Assembly (NCBI GenBank): GCA_958295945.1
Contig: OY282386.1
Coordinates: 2,914,001-2,978,000, forward strand
DNA length: 64,000 bases
Source: Candidatus Poribacteria bacterium
Lineage (GTDB): Bacteria > Poribacteria > WGA-4E > WGA-3G
Reading direction: 5' to 3'
Shown: piece by piece, positions 10,400-18,746 of the stretch
How positions within the stretch are numbered: position 1 is the stretch's first letter
Layout of the letters: every line of letters begins with the position of its first letter
Program-made: the position numbers and the translations under genes
The notes under the pieces: model-generated
Databases searched by the model: none
What the model was told of the DNA's origin: nothing
Seen by the model: only the letters and a program-made list of their open reading frames with translations

Positions 10400-11572
10400 T
10401 CATCTTTTTGCAAAGCATTTGCGATATAACGCGATGATTTCTTCTTGAGTTGTTTGTCTTGGATTGTTGGCTGGACTTCCACTTGCAATTGCATCCGCAG
10501 CCATTTGCTCCACAACTTTTTCAAACCTCTCTTCATCAATACCGATTTGTCCGAGACGCGGCATATCAATATCGATGACAAGTCGTTCAACAGCAGTAAT
10601 CGCAGCATCTGCTTGTTTCATTAGCGATAATCCGTCTATCTGTTCACCCATTGCTTCTGCTATGTCAGCGAACCGTTGCGGAGCACCGACAACACTAAAC
10701 TCCATTACATCAAGCAACAGCACTGAATTTGATAAACCGTGATGAATGTGAAAATATGCACCTATGGGTCGGGACATGCCGTGCACTAACGCAACAGACG
10801 AATTGCTGAATGCCATGCCTGCGATAGATGCACCGATCATCATATCTGTTCGTGCTGAGATGTTCTCTCCATCAGACCATGCTTGACGAAGTGAACTTGA
10901 AATCAGTCTTATTGCTTTCAATGCAAGTGTGTCGGTTATCGGTTGTGAGTGCTTTGAGACATACGCCTCAATTGCGTGCGTCAAGGCATCAACACCGACA
11001 GCTGCGGTCAGATGGGGTGGTGTTGTGAGTGATAGCGTTGGATCTACTATGGCAATAGAAGCCAGTAGACAAGCACTGCTCAGCATCATTTTAACGTTGC
11101 GTTCTGTGTCTGTTATAACGGTTACTTTGGATACTTCGCTACCTGTTCCTGCAGTGGTTGGTATTGCAATTAGCGGGGTACCCTGATTTGGGATTTTGTC
11201 TATACCCATGTAATCTGTGAATTCTCCATCATTTGTGAGTTTGACAGAGATACCTTTGCCGCAGTCAATCGCGCTGCCGCCTCCGATACTCACAATTAAA
11301 TCGCAGTTTTCGTCAGCAAATTGGTTTACCCCATCTGTAACATTTTGTAATGTCGGATCGGGGGTTACATCTGCGAAAATAGTGGAGATTATGCCAGAGT
11401 TGTATAAGTTTTTGGCTATTTGGTCAGCATACCCAAGTTTTTGGATTCCTGGATCTGTGACAATGAGTGCTTTGGTTGCACCGAGCCGTTTTGCTTGTTC
11501 ACCAACTTTTTCGGATGCACCTGCACCGGTGATTATTGTGGAAGGGAGTGAGAATGTGGTAGGCAATTTCAT
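10400..11572 (-). CDS. iron-containing alcohol dehydrogenase
   Basis: This 390-residue enzyme belongs to the group III NAD(P)-dependent alcohol dehydrogenases, which interconvert alcohols and aldehydes or ketones in the cytoplasm. The dinucleotide-binding loop GGGSAID is at 97-103. The four metal ligands are visible at the usual places: Asp195 and His199 in VDALTHAIEAY, His264 in VHGMSRP and His278 in HIHHG. The N-terminal PSTIITGAGA and TDPGIQKLGY segments are also typical. The gene lies 67 bases upstream of the ABC ATPase on the same strand, but nothing links the two functionally. The substrate cannot be told from the sequence. Confidence 0.92.
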   Translation of the reverse strand: MKLPTTFSLPSTIITGAGASEKVGEQAKRLGATKALIVTDPGIQKLGYADQIAKNLYNSGIISTIFADVTPDPTLQNVTDGVNQFADENCDLIVSIGGGSAIDCGKGISVKLTNDGEFTDYMGIDKIPNQGTPLIAIPTTAGTGSEVSKVTVITDTERNVKMMLSSACLLASIAIVDPTLSLTTPPHLTAAVGVDALTHAIEAYVSKHSQPITDTLALKAIRLISSSLRQAWSDGENISARTDMMIGASIAGMAFSNSSVALVHGMSRPIGAYFHIHHGLSNSVLLLDVMEFSVVGAPQRFADIAEAMGEQIDGLSLMKQADAAITAVERLVIDIDMPRLGQIGIDEERFEKVVEQMAADAIASGSPANNPRQTTQEEIIALYRKCFAKR

Positions 11573-11670
11573 TTTCCAAATTTAAGTATTTCAAACAGAA
11601 TTTCTAATGTTTTATTACTAACTTGAATCTTTATATTGATAGCGTTTTCAGGTATGATCAATACCATACC

Positions 11671-12000
11671 TATCGTAACGTGAGTTTGATATAAAGGTTA
11701 GAAAAACCGATACAATATATAACATTTATCACAGATTTGATGACGGGCATGTTCTGGCATTCCAGTGGAGTGCTATGTCTATAGAAAATCCAAACACAAA
11801 GTTCTTGCACTCCAGCGGAGTGCTATGTGTGATAATCTCACATACCGCTCCGCTGGAGCGGAAACACTGGTTCGGATGAATACTATAAACATATTGCTCC
11901 GCTGGAGCAAAGAAGGTGTTTGGGTTACGTTGGAACTGCTTTAGTTTAATTGAATTCCCCTGATGAACCAATCTCTTATATTCGAACTCACGTTATCGTA
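11671..12000. repeat. 330-base MITE-like element with internal palindromes
   Basis: The ends form an imperfect inverted repeat: ATCGTAACGTGAGTTTGATA at the left and a complementary TTCGAACTCACGTTATCG at the right. Inside are four short palindromic units built on CTCCAGCGGAG or GCTCCGCTGGAGC, near 11757, 11807, 11847 and 11896. The first two units are in one orientation and share TGCTATGT; the last two are in the opposite orientation. Reading frames across it are interrupted or low in complexity, so I call no gene. It occupies the whole gap between two minus-strand genes. Confidence 0.6.
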
Positions 12001-12039
12001 GATTTGTACCATTTATGAGGGAAACTATCCTCTATAAAG

Positions 12040-12771
12040 TCATTTCGTTGTGATATAGTATCCCCAACCTTCATCTGTCTCTTCTATCTCAACTGTGATA
12101 CCTAAATCTCGAAGTTCTCCTATAGGTATACCTTGTTCAAAGGCATTATAACCACCATTTGCTTTCATCCACTTAAAAAACACAAGAGTGCGATGTGTAG
12201 ATCCGGATGGAAATAAGGTATACGTTGCTTCCAATCCAGCAATTTCCTCATCTATTGTCATTGGAGGATTTCGCATATACTCCATGTAAGTATGTACTTC
12301 TGGAATATCTCCAAACCTTTCAAGGAGTTGGTTATACTGTGCACTATGAAGTTCATCTGGATCCATCGTTTCTGGATCGCCAATCCACGTACCGCGCGCT
12401 TTTGTATCCATTTCGGCATCAATAGTATCATGCCATGGATTCCTTTGAAGAGAGTGTTCATTTGTGAGCACGTCGTTCTGCGATTCTTGTTCTGTCCATT
12501 CTTCATTTGCTTTATTGTCTTTTTCCTTTAACAGATCTGAACCTTCGTGATGAATTGATGAATCAGATTCATCAGCAGATTTCAGATCACCTGGATTCTT
12601 AACAATATCTTTTACATTTTGATCTGATGGTCTTGTGTTTGTATTCTCTTGATTTTCAGCAGGCAGTAACTCCGTGAGTTTGTCTGTAGAGTCGAGTGTG
12701 TGGAAGTTTGTTGAGAGGTAAAGTGGGACAAGAATGACAATAAACGGGATGAGAAAAATCAGTTTTTTCAT
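12040..12771 (-). CDS. hypothetical membrane-anchored acidic protein
   Basis: I do not recognise this protein of about 243 residues. It has an N-terminal membrane segment (MKKLIFLIPFIVILVPLYL). A low-complexity acidic and polar linker follows (about 25-120, rich in Asn, Asp, Glu and Ser), then a folded-looking C-terminal part with ERFGDIPEVHTYMEYMRN and THRTLVFFKWMKANGGYNAF. The ATG at 12771 has GGAG 8 bases upstream and is preferred over a TTG further out. The overall design (short anchor, long acidic linker, small C-terminal domain, YMR motif) resembles the neighbour at 13484-15094. The pair may be related in role, probably as periplasmic or surface-attached proteins. Confidence 0.65.
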   Translation of the reverse strand: MKKLIFLIPFIVILVPLYLSTNFHTLDSTDKLTELLPAENQENTNTRPSDQNVKDIVKNPGDLKSADESDSSIHHEGSDLLKEKDNKANEEWTEQESQNDVLTNEHSLQRNPWHDTIDAEMDTKARGTWIGDPETMDPDELHSAQYNQLLERFGDIPEVHTYMEYMRNPPMTIDEEIAGLEATYTLFPSGSTHRTLVFFKWMKANGGYNAFEQGIPIGELRDLGITVEIEETDEGWGYYITTK

Positions 12772-12911
12772 ACTGGTTTCTCCATTGGACAATAGGTAGT
12801 CAACTACTTGTATGACAAAAGTGGAGTAAAGGAAACTCCGTTCGTAATATCTATAAACGAATCTTGATATGATTATAGCATATTGCTCTCATCAAATCAA
12901 GGTTTTATAGT

Positions 12912-12981
12912 TTCAATCCTAATGCCGGAAATGGCGGATACCTGTCAATACCATTGCCATACCGTAAGCGTCCGCAGTTTC
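12912..12981 (-). repeat. duplicate of the purH 3-prime end (copy A)
   Basis: These 70 bases match 15771-15840 at 68 positions, in the same orientation. On the minus strand they encode the last codons of PurH (ETADAYGMAMVLTGIRHFRH and a stop). The only coding difference is a synonymous Tyr codon; the other mismatch lies beyond the stop. The rest of the gap 12772-13074 shows nothing I can support. Confidence 0.9.
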
Positions 12982-13074
12982 AATGAAAGATAACCTAATA
13001 TGTTATATCCTTATGTTGCATGTATAAAATAAAATCAATTAGGATTTTTGAGTAGGGATCGGCTTCCAAATGTA

Positions 13075-13479
13075 CTAAGTGTCCAAAGGCACACGACAGA
13101 TACCGATCAAATCAAGTCCTCGGTTAAGTTGTTTCTCAGTAATCTGAAAATCAGAGACTGTGATAGCATACATCACATCACGACTGGTAATGCTTATGAA
13201 AGACTTTAACAACTGACCTCCTACATCAAAACTAAATTGTAATAACCGCTTAGGAAGCCGTTGTCGCAGATTCAGGATATCCCACTTAAAAATATTTCGA
13301 ATGTGGTGTTCGCGTATGTCTTGAAATTGATGTACTTTTGAATTACCTTGAAGCGCGTAAAGTGTTACGTCTTTAAAACTCGTCAACAAAAACTCTCGGA
13401 ATTCATCAGCGGTGTATTCGCGTTCATGGTAGGGCCACTGAAAACCAGTTGCACGTCATAAGATGTACATGTTTTTCAT
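13075..13479 (-). pseudogene. C-terminal remnant of a SAM-dependent methyltransferase-like protein
   Basis: The frame reads YHEREYTADEFREFL, then FKDVTLYALQGNSKVHQF, and ends with a basic helical region and LDLIGICR. This is the layout of the C-terminal half of class I methyltransferases that act in glycan or lipid pathways. The N-terminal SAM-binding motifs are absent. An ATG at 13479 with an excellent AAGGAGT site opens the same frame. It is followed after seven codons by an in-frame TGA at 13456-13458 and then runs on into the remnant. The start lies 4 bases after the stop of the upstream gene. I infer a deletion derivative with a nonsense codon, not a working enzyme. Confidence 0.55.
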
Positions 13480-13483
13480 AAAG

Positions 13484-15094
13484 TTACTCCTTCTGTGAGT
13501 CATCAGCGTTTGAAGGCTGTGAACGTTTTGGTGGCGGCACCTTTTGCGGATTTCTGCGGAAATACTCAGCCAGTTCTGGATCATCCTTTGCGAGTCTTCG
13601 CAATCCCTCTTTTGGTCCGTGGTTCTGCAAAATTTGCTTCGCCTTGTTGAACCGTTCTGGAGTTAGCGGTTTTGGCGTGATTTTTTCACGGAGTGCATCC
13701 TCAAGACTTGCCTCAGTTGGAAGTCCGGGTAGCAGTTGTTGGCGTAGTTGTTTTTCAAGTTCGGTAGCAATTTCTGCATCGGACATAGTTGCGAATTTTT
13801 CAAGTTGTCGGACCTCCCGCATGAACTGTTCAAATTCGGGTTGCCGTCCGACTTCTTCTACATGTCGTTCGAATTCTTCTCTGGCGCGTTCGAATTCTTC
13901 TCTTTCACGTTGTTTTTGAAAATCCAATTCGGTATCTGTGTTTTCTGGTGGAAGAAATTCCTCAAAGTCGTCAGAATCTGGTATAGGCGCATCTTTGTCC
14001 CACCATTCTTCGGGAGGTGGGTTTTCACCTTCTGCCAACATCTTACGGAACTCTTCTCGTTTAAATGGAGGAGGTTTCTCCTCAAGGGTCTTTCCCATTT
14101 CATCAAGATATATAATTTCAATTCCTTCCGGTTCAATCCCTCTAAAGAGGAGGCCAAACTGTTGTTCTCTGGTGAGGGATGCTCCAATGTAACTCACACG
14201 GTAATCGGATTTGCGCTGCACGTAGGTCATTTTCCTACCTACATAAAAGGGCAGTTCCGTTTCGTTATTAGATCCGGCAAGCCCCAGAAAATGAATACGT
14301 TCATCTGCACGCCGAGCATTATGAAAACGTTGCTTATAATCAATTTCTTTTTCAAGATGAGCAGTTTTAAGTGCCTCTATATCAGACGCAGGAATTCCCA
14401 GGCCTCTTGAACGCATTTCCCGGAACTGTAGGTCATTTTCAATGGTAATTAAGTCCCCTCTGATCCTCATATACTCTGAATATTCGGCTGCATTTTGTAT
14501 GGTAAGACCTCTATCAAGAATCGATTGGAGCCACTGTTGGGGAGGGTATATTCTATCAATCTCGCTAGATAACTTGCCTTTGTTGTAGTTGGTGTGAAAC
14601 GCATCCATTAGTGCTTCAACGGTTTGGGGACCGGTATGTTTTTTGCCGACTGTATCATAAGCTGGTGTATCATCATAAGCTGGTGTATCGGTGATATCCA
14701 CCTTGACATCAGATTCAGACACCAATGGTGGTGTATCGGATTTCTTTTTTTCCTTTTCTGCAGCAGCTATAGCGATGGATCGGACTTGTTTACGGAGCTC
14801 AACAAGTTCTTCATCGGTGAGCGTCCAATGTTTTTTTGCTGCTGCATCTATGAATTTTTTCATTGCGACATCTATCTGTTTTTCTATCCAAACATCCCAA
14901 GGATCCGTATCATCCGCGAGATGTTTTGAAATTTCCTTGCGGTTGGTTGAGGCATGGTCCGTGGAATCCTCCCATGATTTTTCACTAATGACAGAATTTT
15001 CTGTCTTAGATTGAGTGAAGAGATAGATTCCTACAATAAGAATCAAACAACCTATTAATCCGCCGAGAAAAAACTTGTTAGAAAAAAGTTTCAT
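13484..15094 (-). CDS. hypothetical membrane-anchored acidic coiled-coil protein
   Basis: This 536-residue protein is not a family I recognise. An N-terminal membrane segment (residues 8-27, FFLGGLIGCLILIVGIYLF) is followed by a charged linker. Next comes a region starting DPWDVWIEKQID with long helices. From about residue 340 there is a proline- and glutamate-rich stretch (EKPPPFKREEF, PPPEEWWDKDAP) leading into a highly charged coiled coil (REREEFERAREEFERHVEE). The start at 15094 has AAGGAG 8 bases upstream and is preferred over one 30 bases earlier. The gene sits between the two copies of the purH 3-prime end, so it is probably part of an acquired segment. Confidence 0.7.
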   Translation of the reverse strand: MKLFSNKFFLGGLIGCLILIVGIYLFTQSKTENSVISEKSWEDSTDHASTNRKEISKHLADDTDPWDVWIEKQIDVAMKKFIDAAAKKHWTLTDEELVELRKQVRSIAIAAAEKEKKKSDTPPLVSESDVKVDITDTPAYDDTPAYDTVGKKHTGPQTVEALMDAFHTNYNKGKLSSEIDRIYPPQQWLQSILDRGLTIQNAAEYSEYMRIRGDLITIENDLQFREMRSRGLGIPASDIEALKTAHLEKEIDYKQRFHNARRADERIHFLGLAGSNNETELPFYVGRKMTYVQRKSDYRVSYIGASLTREQQFGLLFRGIEPEGIEIIYLDEMGKTLEEKPPPFKREEFRKMLAEGENPPPEEWWDKDAPIPDSDDFEEFLPPENTDTELDFQKQREREEFERAREEFERHVEEVGRQPEFEQFMREVRQLEKFATMSDAEIATELEKQLRQQLLPGLPTEASLEDALREKITPKPLTPERFNKAKQILQNHGPKEGLRRLAKDDPELAEYFRRNPQKVPPPKRSQPSNADDSQKE

Positions 15095-15770
15095 TTTGTT
15101 ATCTCCTTGTTTAAGATTCTTCAAGTTAGTGCACTAATGTATAAGACACATGCTAACACGTCTTCGGTTTAAGAACAACAATATCTGTGCCATGTCCTTC
15201 CGGATGTAAAAACCCCACCTGCAACAAAAAAAGTCCAAACGAAACGCACACCCAAAGACAGCGCGATCGTGAAGACTCCAGATATAGATTTGTAATATGA
15301 AAAAATTAGTGGATTTTCGCTGGGGGGGGGGGGCACGGACAACCAAGAGCATATATTGCCCTTGAGCAAATTCTTTCTCAAATAATAAGTACTTAGGATC
15401 GATTTTTTCTTAATTATTGTGGTACTCAAGTGTTTATTATTCATTTTTAAATCCCACTCCACTTATTGAGTTATAGTATCATAACACAAATTCCGGTAAA
15501 TGTCAAATTTATTTAAAAAAATTCGTAAAATTTCTTAGTTTTTCACTGTCTCCCTGCCATCACAAAGACGGTGAAGATGCAAGACCGATTGTCGCACCCA
15601 TCACCATAACTTTTCAATCGGTAGTTTTCCAATGTGTCGATCTCGTTTGAAAGTTTCCCTGACCAATTCGAGAGTGAAATACCGAGATTACCAGAAGTCC
15701 ACTCATCCGGTTGATACTCACGCCGTGCTAAACTCCAGCGCGGTATCATATCAGAATAGTCCCTGTAATC
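15095..15770. other. non-coding or decayed stretch with a G12 tract
   Basis: About 680 bases with no gene I would defend. A run of twelve G residues lies at 15322-15333. A 68-codon minus-strand frame at 15543-15749 (PRWSLARREYQPDEW near its start) reads without stops back into the purH tail. It has no clear ribosome site and may be a fragment of a longer lost gene. The segment ends at copy B of the duplicated purH terminus. Confidence 0.4.
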
Positions 15771-15840
15771 TTCAAACCTAATGCCGGAAATGGCGGATAC
15801 CTGTCAATACCATTGCCATACCATAAGCGTCCGCAGTTTC
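15771..15840 (-). repeat. purH 3-prime end, resident copy (copy B)
   Basis: This is the genuine 3-prime end of purH plus a few bases after its stop. It is 68 of 70 bases identical to 12912-12981 and in the same orientation, so the two form a direct repeat bracketing about 2.8 kb. Confidence 0.9.
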
Positions 15841-17361
15841 TATCACCAAGTCATCATTTACAGAGCCACCGGGTTGGATGATTGCACGGATGCCTGCTTC
15901 ACCGGCAATCTCCACGCCATCAGGGAATGGGAAGAAAGCATCAGAAGCTAAGACAGAATCTTTTGCCTTTTCTCCTGCTTTACGAACAGCGATAATCGCA
16001 GCATCTACACGACTCATCTGCCCCGCACCGATTCCTACTGTTTGTGTCCCTTGCGCAAGTAGAATACAGTTGGATTTGACATGCTTGCATGCTTTCCATG
16101 CAAATAACAAGGATTCTATCTCTTCGTGCGTGGGTTTACGTTTTGAGACAACTTGTAAATCACTTCTAACAATGTGATGTACATCTTGTTCTTGAACAAG
16201 CACACCGCCACTGACATTACGTATTTGCATAGGATTTGTTACTGTAGACGGAGTGTGGCTACTACTATTCAAAGGTCCTGTTTCAAGTATTCTACGGTTT
16301 TCCACGCGGGACAATGCATACAATGCTTTATCAGTGTAACTCGGAGCGATAATTGCTTCTATTTTCACTCCAGATTTTGCTGCTTCGCGTATCGTATTCG
16401 CTGTTTGAATGGTAACTTTACGGTTTAAGCCTACAATTGAACCGAATGCAGAAGTTTTGTCACATTCAAGTGCGTTTGTAAATGCATCTTGGAGGTTTTC
16501 AGCACTTGCAAGTCCACACGGATTGTTGTGTTTGATGATGGCACATGCAGGTGTTTTGAAGTCCTTCACTATTTCTAAGGCAGCATCCAAATCGAGGATG
16601 TTATTGAAAGATAAGGGCGAACCATTCAGTTGTTTTGCCCAAGCAGCGCACGGACCGGGTTTTGTATCAGTTCTGTAAAATGCAGCACTCTGATGTGGAT
16701 TCTCACCATATCTCAACGAATCTGCTTTATGATATTGTAGTGAAAGTGTATTACTGAATTCATCGTTATTATCTAAATTGGCAAGATAGGTAGAAATTGC
16801 TCTGTCGTAATGTGCGGTGTGGAGGAAGGCTTTTTTTGCTAACTCAAAGCGTAACTCGTCGGAGAGACATCCATCGTTAATATCTAAATCAGAAATAATC
16901 TGTGCATACTGGTTAGAGTCAGTTAGGACTGCAACTTGCTGATAGTTCTTGGCTGCGGCGCGAATCATTGTTGGTCCGCCGATGTCTATATTTTCAATGG
17001 CATCTTCAAGGGTGACATCAGGTTTGGCAACTGTTTCCTCAAATGGATAGAGGTTGCAAATCACCATGTCAATGGGTTTTATGCCGTTTTCTTCTGCTTG
17101 TGCTGCATGTTCAGCATTATCCCATTGTGCAAGCAAGCCGCCATGGACTTTAGGGTGAAGTGTCTTAACTCTCCCATCTAACATCTCTGGAAAGCCAGTG
17201 TATTCAGAGACATCAATAATCTCTATACCTGTTTCACGAAGATGTTTAGCAGTGCCGCCAGTGGAAAGTATTTCAACCTTATGTTGTACGAGTGCATTTG
17301 CAATGTCAATTAGGTCAGTCTTATCATAAGTACTGATGAGCGCGCGTTGAATCTTTTTCAT
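15778..17361 (-). CDS. purH: bifunctional AICAR formyltransferase / IMP cyclohydrolase
   Basis: This 527-residue cytoplasmic enzyme catalyses the last two steps of de novo purine synthesis, formylating AICAR and closing the ring to IMP. The N-terminal MGS-like cyclohydrolase domain (about 1-190) has ALISTYDKT, STGGTAKHL and GFPEMLDGRVKTLHPKVHGG. The C-terminal formyltransferase domain shows YGENPHQSAAFY, IIKHNNPCG and the terminal SDAFFPFPDGVE and IIQPGGSVND segments. Length and motif order are normal, so it should be functional. Its last 20 codons are duplicated downstream at 12912-12981. It is a single gene here, not part of a pur operon. Confidence 0.97.
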   Translation of the reverse strand: MKKIQRALISTYDKTDLIDIANALVQHKVEILSTGGTAKHLRETGIEIIDVSEYTGFPEMLDGRVKTLHPKVHGGLLAQWDNAEHAAQAEENGIKPIDMVICNLYPFEETVAKPDVTLEDAIENIDIGGPTMIRAAAKNYQQVAVLTDSNQYAQIISDLDINDGCLSDELRFELAKKAFLHTAHYDRAISTYLANLDNNDEFSNTLSLQYHKADSLRYGENPHQSAAFYRTDTKPGPCAAWAKQLNGSPLSFNNILDLDAALEIVKDFKTPACAIIKHNNPCGLASAENLQDAFTNALECDKTSAFGSIVGLNRKVTIQTANTIREAAKSGVKIEAIIAPSYTDKALYALSRVENRRILETGPLNSSSHTPSTVTNPMQIRNVSGGVLVQEQDVHHIVRSDLQVVSKRKPTHEEIESLLFAWKACKHVKSNCILLAQGTQTVGIGAGQMSRVDAAIIAVRKAGEKAKDSVLASDAFFPFPDGVEIAGEAGIRAIIQPGGSVNDDLVIETADAYGMAMVLTGIRHFRH

Positions 17362-17400
17362 ATCAAATATAGTCTCTATTTTGTGTATATGCCAATCTTT

Positions 17401-18675
17401 CTATGTTATATATCTTGGAAATCCGAAACCATCATTAGCGACGTGGCTTCTGGCAGGAATTTGTGCGCGTGTCGGTATTATGAGATTCATTTCGGATGTG
17501 TTTTCTATCACCGTGCCATCACCGATCCGCACTTCATCTCCAATCATGATTTTTCCCGGATGTTCAGCAGCACCACGGATAGTTCCAATAACAACGGATG
17601 AGCCGATCCGACACCTTTGATCAATCTCCACGAACCCATATATTTCAGTATTTGTGCCGATAGTTGTGCGATCAGCGATTTGTACTGGACCGAGGAGGCT
17701 TGTATCCGTGCCAATTTCAACAAAATCACCGATAACCGGATGCCGTTGCTTGACTTTGACACTCAAACCACCAAGTGTGCATGGATAAATCACACATCCT
17801 GAGCCGATGATTCCCGTTTGTCCGGTTGTTACGCCTCGGTGTGGATGTTCTAAAAGATTCGCGTCCCCGATTTGCGTTTCTGGGTGTAAATCAGCTTGAT
17901 AATAACGACCGCCTAATTCTGAGATCGCTCGAGGCAAGAGGGGGACAGGCACTCTATGAAGGTCTGTGTTGTCTTCTGGCGGTTCGGTTCGTGTTAAGGC
18001 ATGTGCGACATCGTGATAGAAGAGTACTCGCCAACCGGGGTATGTACTGACAACCAGTTGTAGTTGATAAACTAATGCAGCAGTAGCGTTCAATGTGCCG
18101 AGAAAGTCTTCGTACGGTTCAAAAGTGCGTTCATGGATTGCGACATCTATGTGTTTACGAAAGTCCTGTGCAGCAATTTTTTCACGAGAAACACCGTTAT
18201 GGAGTAGATATGCATCCCATACGGCTGGGTCTTTGAGAGAAGCGAAACGGTTCCATAACGCTCGACTTTTCAATCTTGGGAGTTCCCATAGAAGGGAGAA
18301 GGCAGTTTCAAGAGCAGCTTCAAGATGTTTTTCGTCAGGAACTGCTAAGAACGATTGTACGACCATTGCATATAACTGGTCGGCTACCTCTTCAATTGCT
18401 TCTGATAGTTCACGTTTTTGATTCTGTAGCTGTGGTGCGTTGTGTGACCCTGGTGCGACACATTCCAGTAAATTACCCAGCACAGTTTCAAGTATATCTC
18501 TGTTGACAAAACCACGTCCAGAACGTTGTGCTAAACCTTCTCGACTCGTGCTATCTATACGCAAGGCGTTGAGATCAGACCTACTGTAGATTGGACGTAG
18601 ACGATCTATGGTTTTTTCCAATAGTGGTTTCTTGCGTTGTTCATAGGAAGAATCAAATATTGTAGTTTCAGACAT
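17401..18675 (-). CDS. CysE-like serine O-acetyltransferase family protein with long N-terminus
   Basis: The protein has about 424 residues. The C-terminal third is a left-handed beta-helix made of hexapeptide repeats (IGSGCVIYPCT, IGDFVEIGTDTSLLGPVQIAD, IGTNTEIYGFVEID). The preceding region includes a serine acetyltransferase-like active-site stretch, YYQADLHPETQIG and HPHRGVTTGQTG. The helical N-terminal part (1-200) is longer than in classic CysE. The likely reaction is transfer of acetyl from acetyl-CoA to serine or a related hydroxyl for cysteine synthesis, but the acceptor is inferred. The ATG at 18675 has GGAG at good spacing; an upstream TTG is less likely. Confidence 0.75.
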   Translation of the reverse strand: MSETTIFDSSYEQRKKPLLEKTIDRLRPIYSRSDLNALRIDSTSREGLAQRSGRGFVNRDILETVLGNLLECVAPGSHNAPQLQNQKRELSEAIEEVADQLYAMVVQSFLAVPDEKHLEAALETAFSLLWELPRLKSRALWNRFASLKDPAVWDAYLLHNGVSREKIAAQDFRKHIDVAIHERTFEPYEDFLGTLNATAALVYQLQLVVSTYPGWRVLFYHDVAHALTRTEPPEDNTDLHRVPVPLLPRAISELGGRYYQADLHPETQIGDANLLEHPHRGVTTGQTGIIGSGCVIYPCTLGGLSVKVKQRHPVIGDFVEIGTDTSLLGPVQIADRTTIGTNTEIYGFVEIDQRCRIGSSVVIGTIRGAAEHPGKIMIGDEVRIGDGTVIENTSEMNLIIPTRAQIPARSHVANDGFGFPRYIT

Positions 18676-18746
18676 AATGTCTCCAGAAAATAGGTTTACC
18701 AAATGTAAGAAAAATCAGCCTATTCGCTTTGTGTATATCTTTATTG

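Noticed and set aside
11757-11908. Spaced short repeats that might be a CRISPR array.
   Set aside because: The units are short palindromes in both orientations with unequal spacing and no cas genes nearby.
13748-14410. A 220-codon plus-strand frame rich in Phe and Cys.
   Set aside because: It is the antisense shadow of the acidic coiled-coil gene.
15169-15462. A 97-codon minus-strand frame through the G12 tract.
   Set aside because: Low complexity and dependent on the homopolymer, with no start signal or family.
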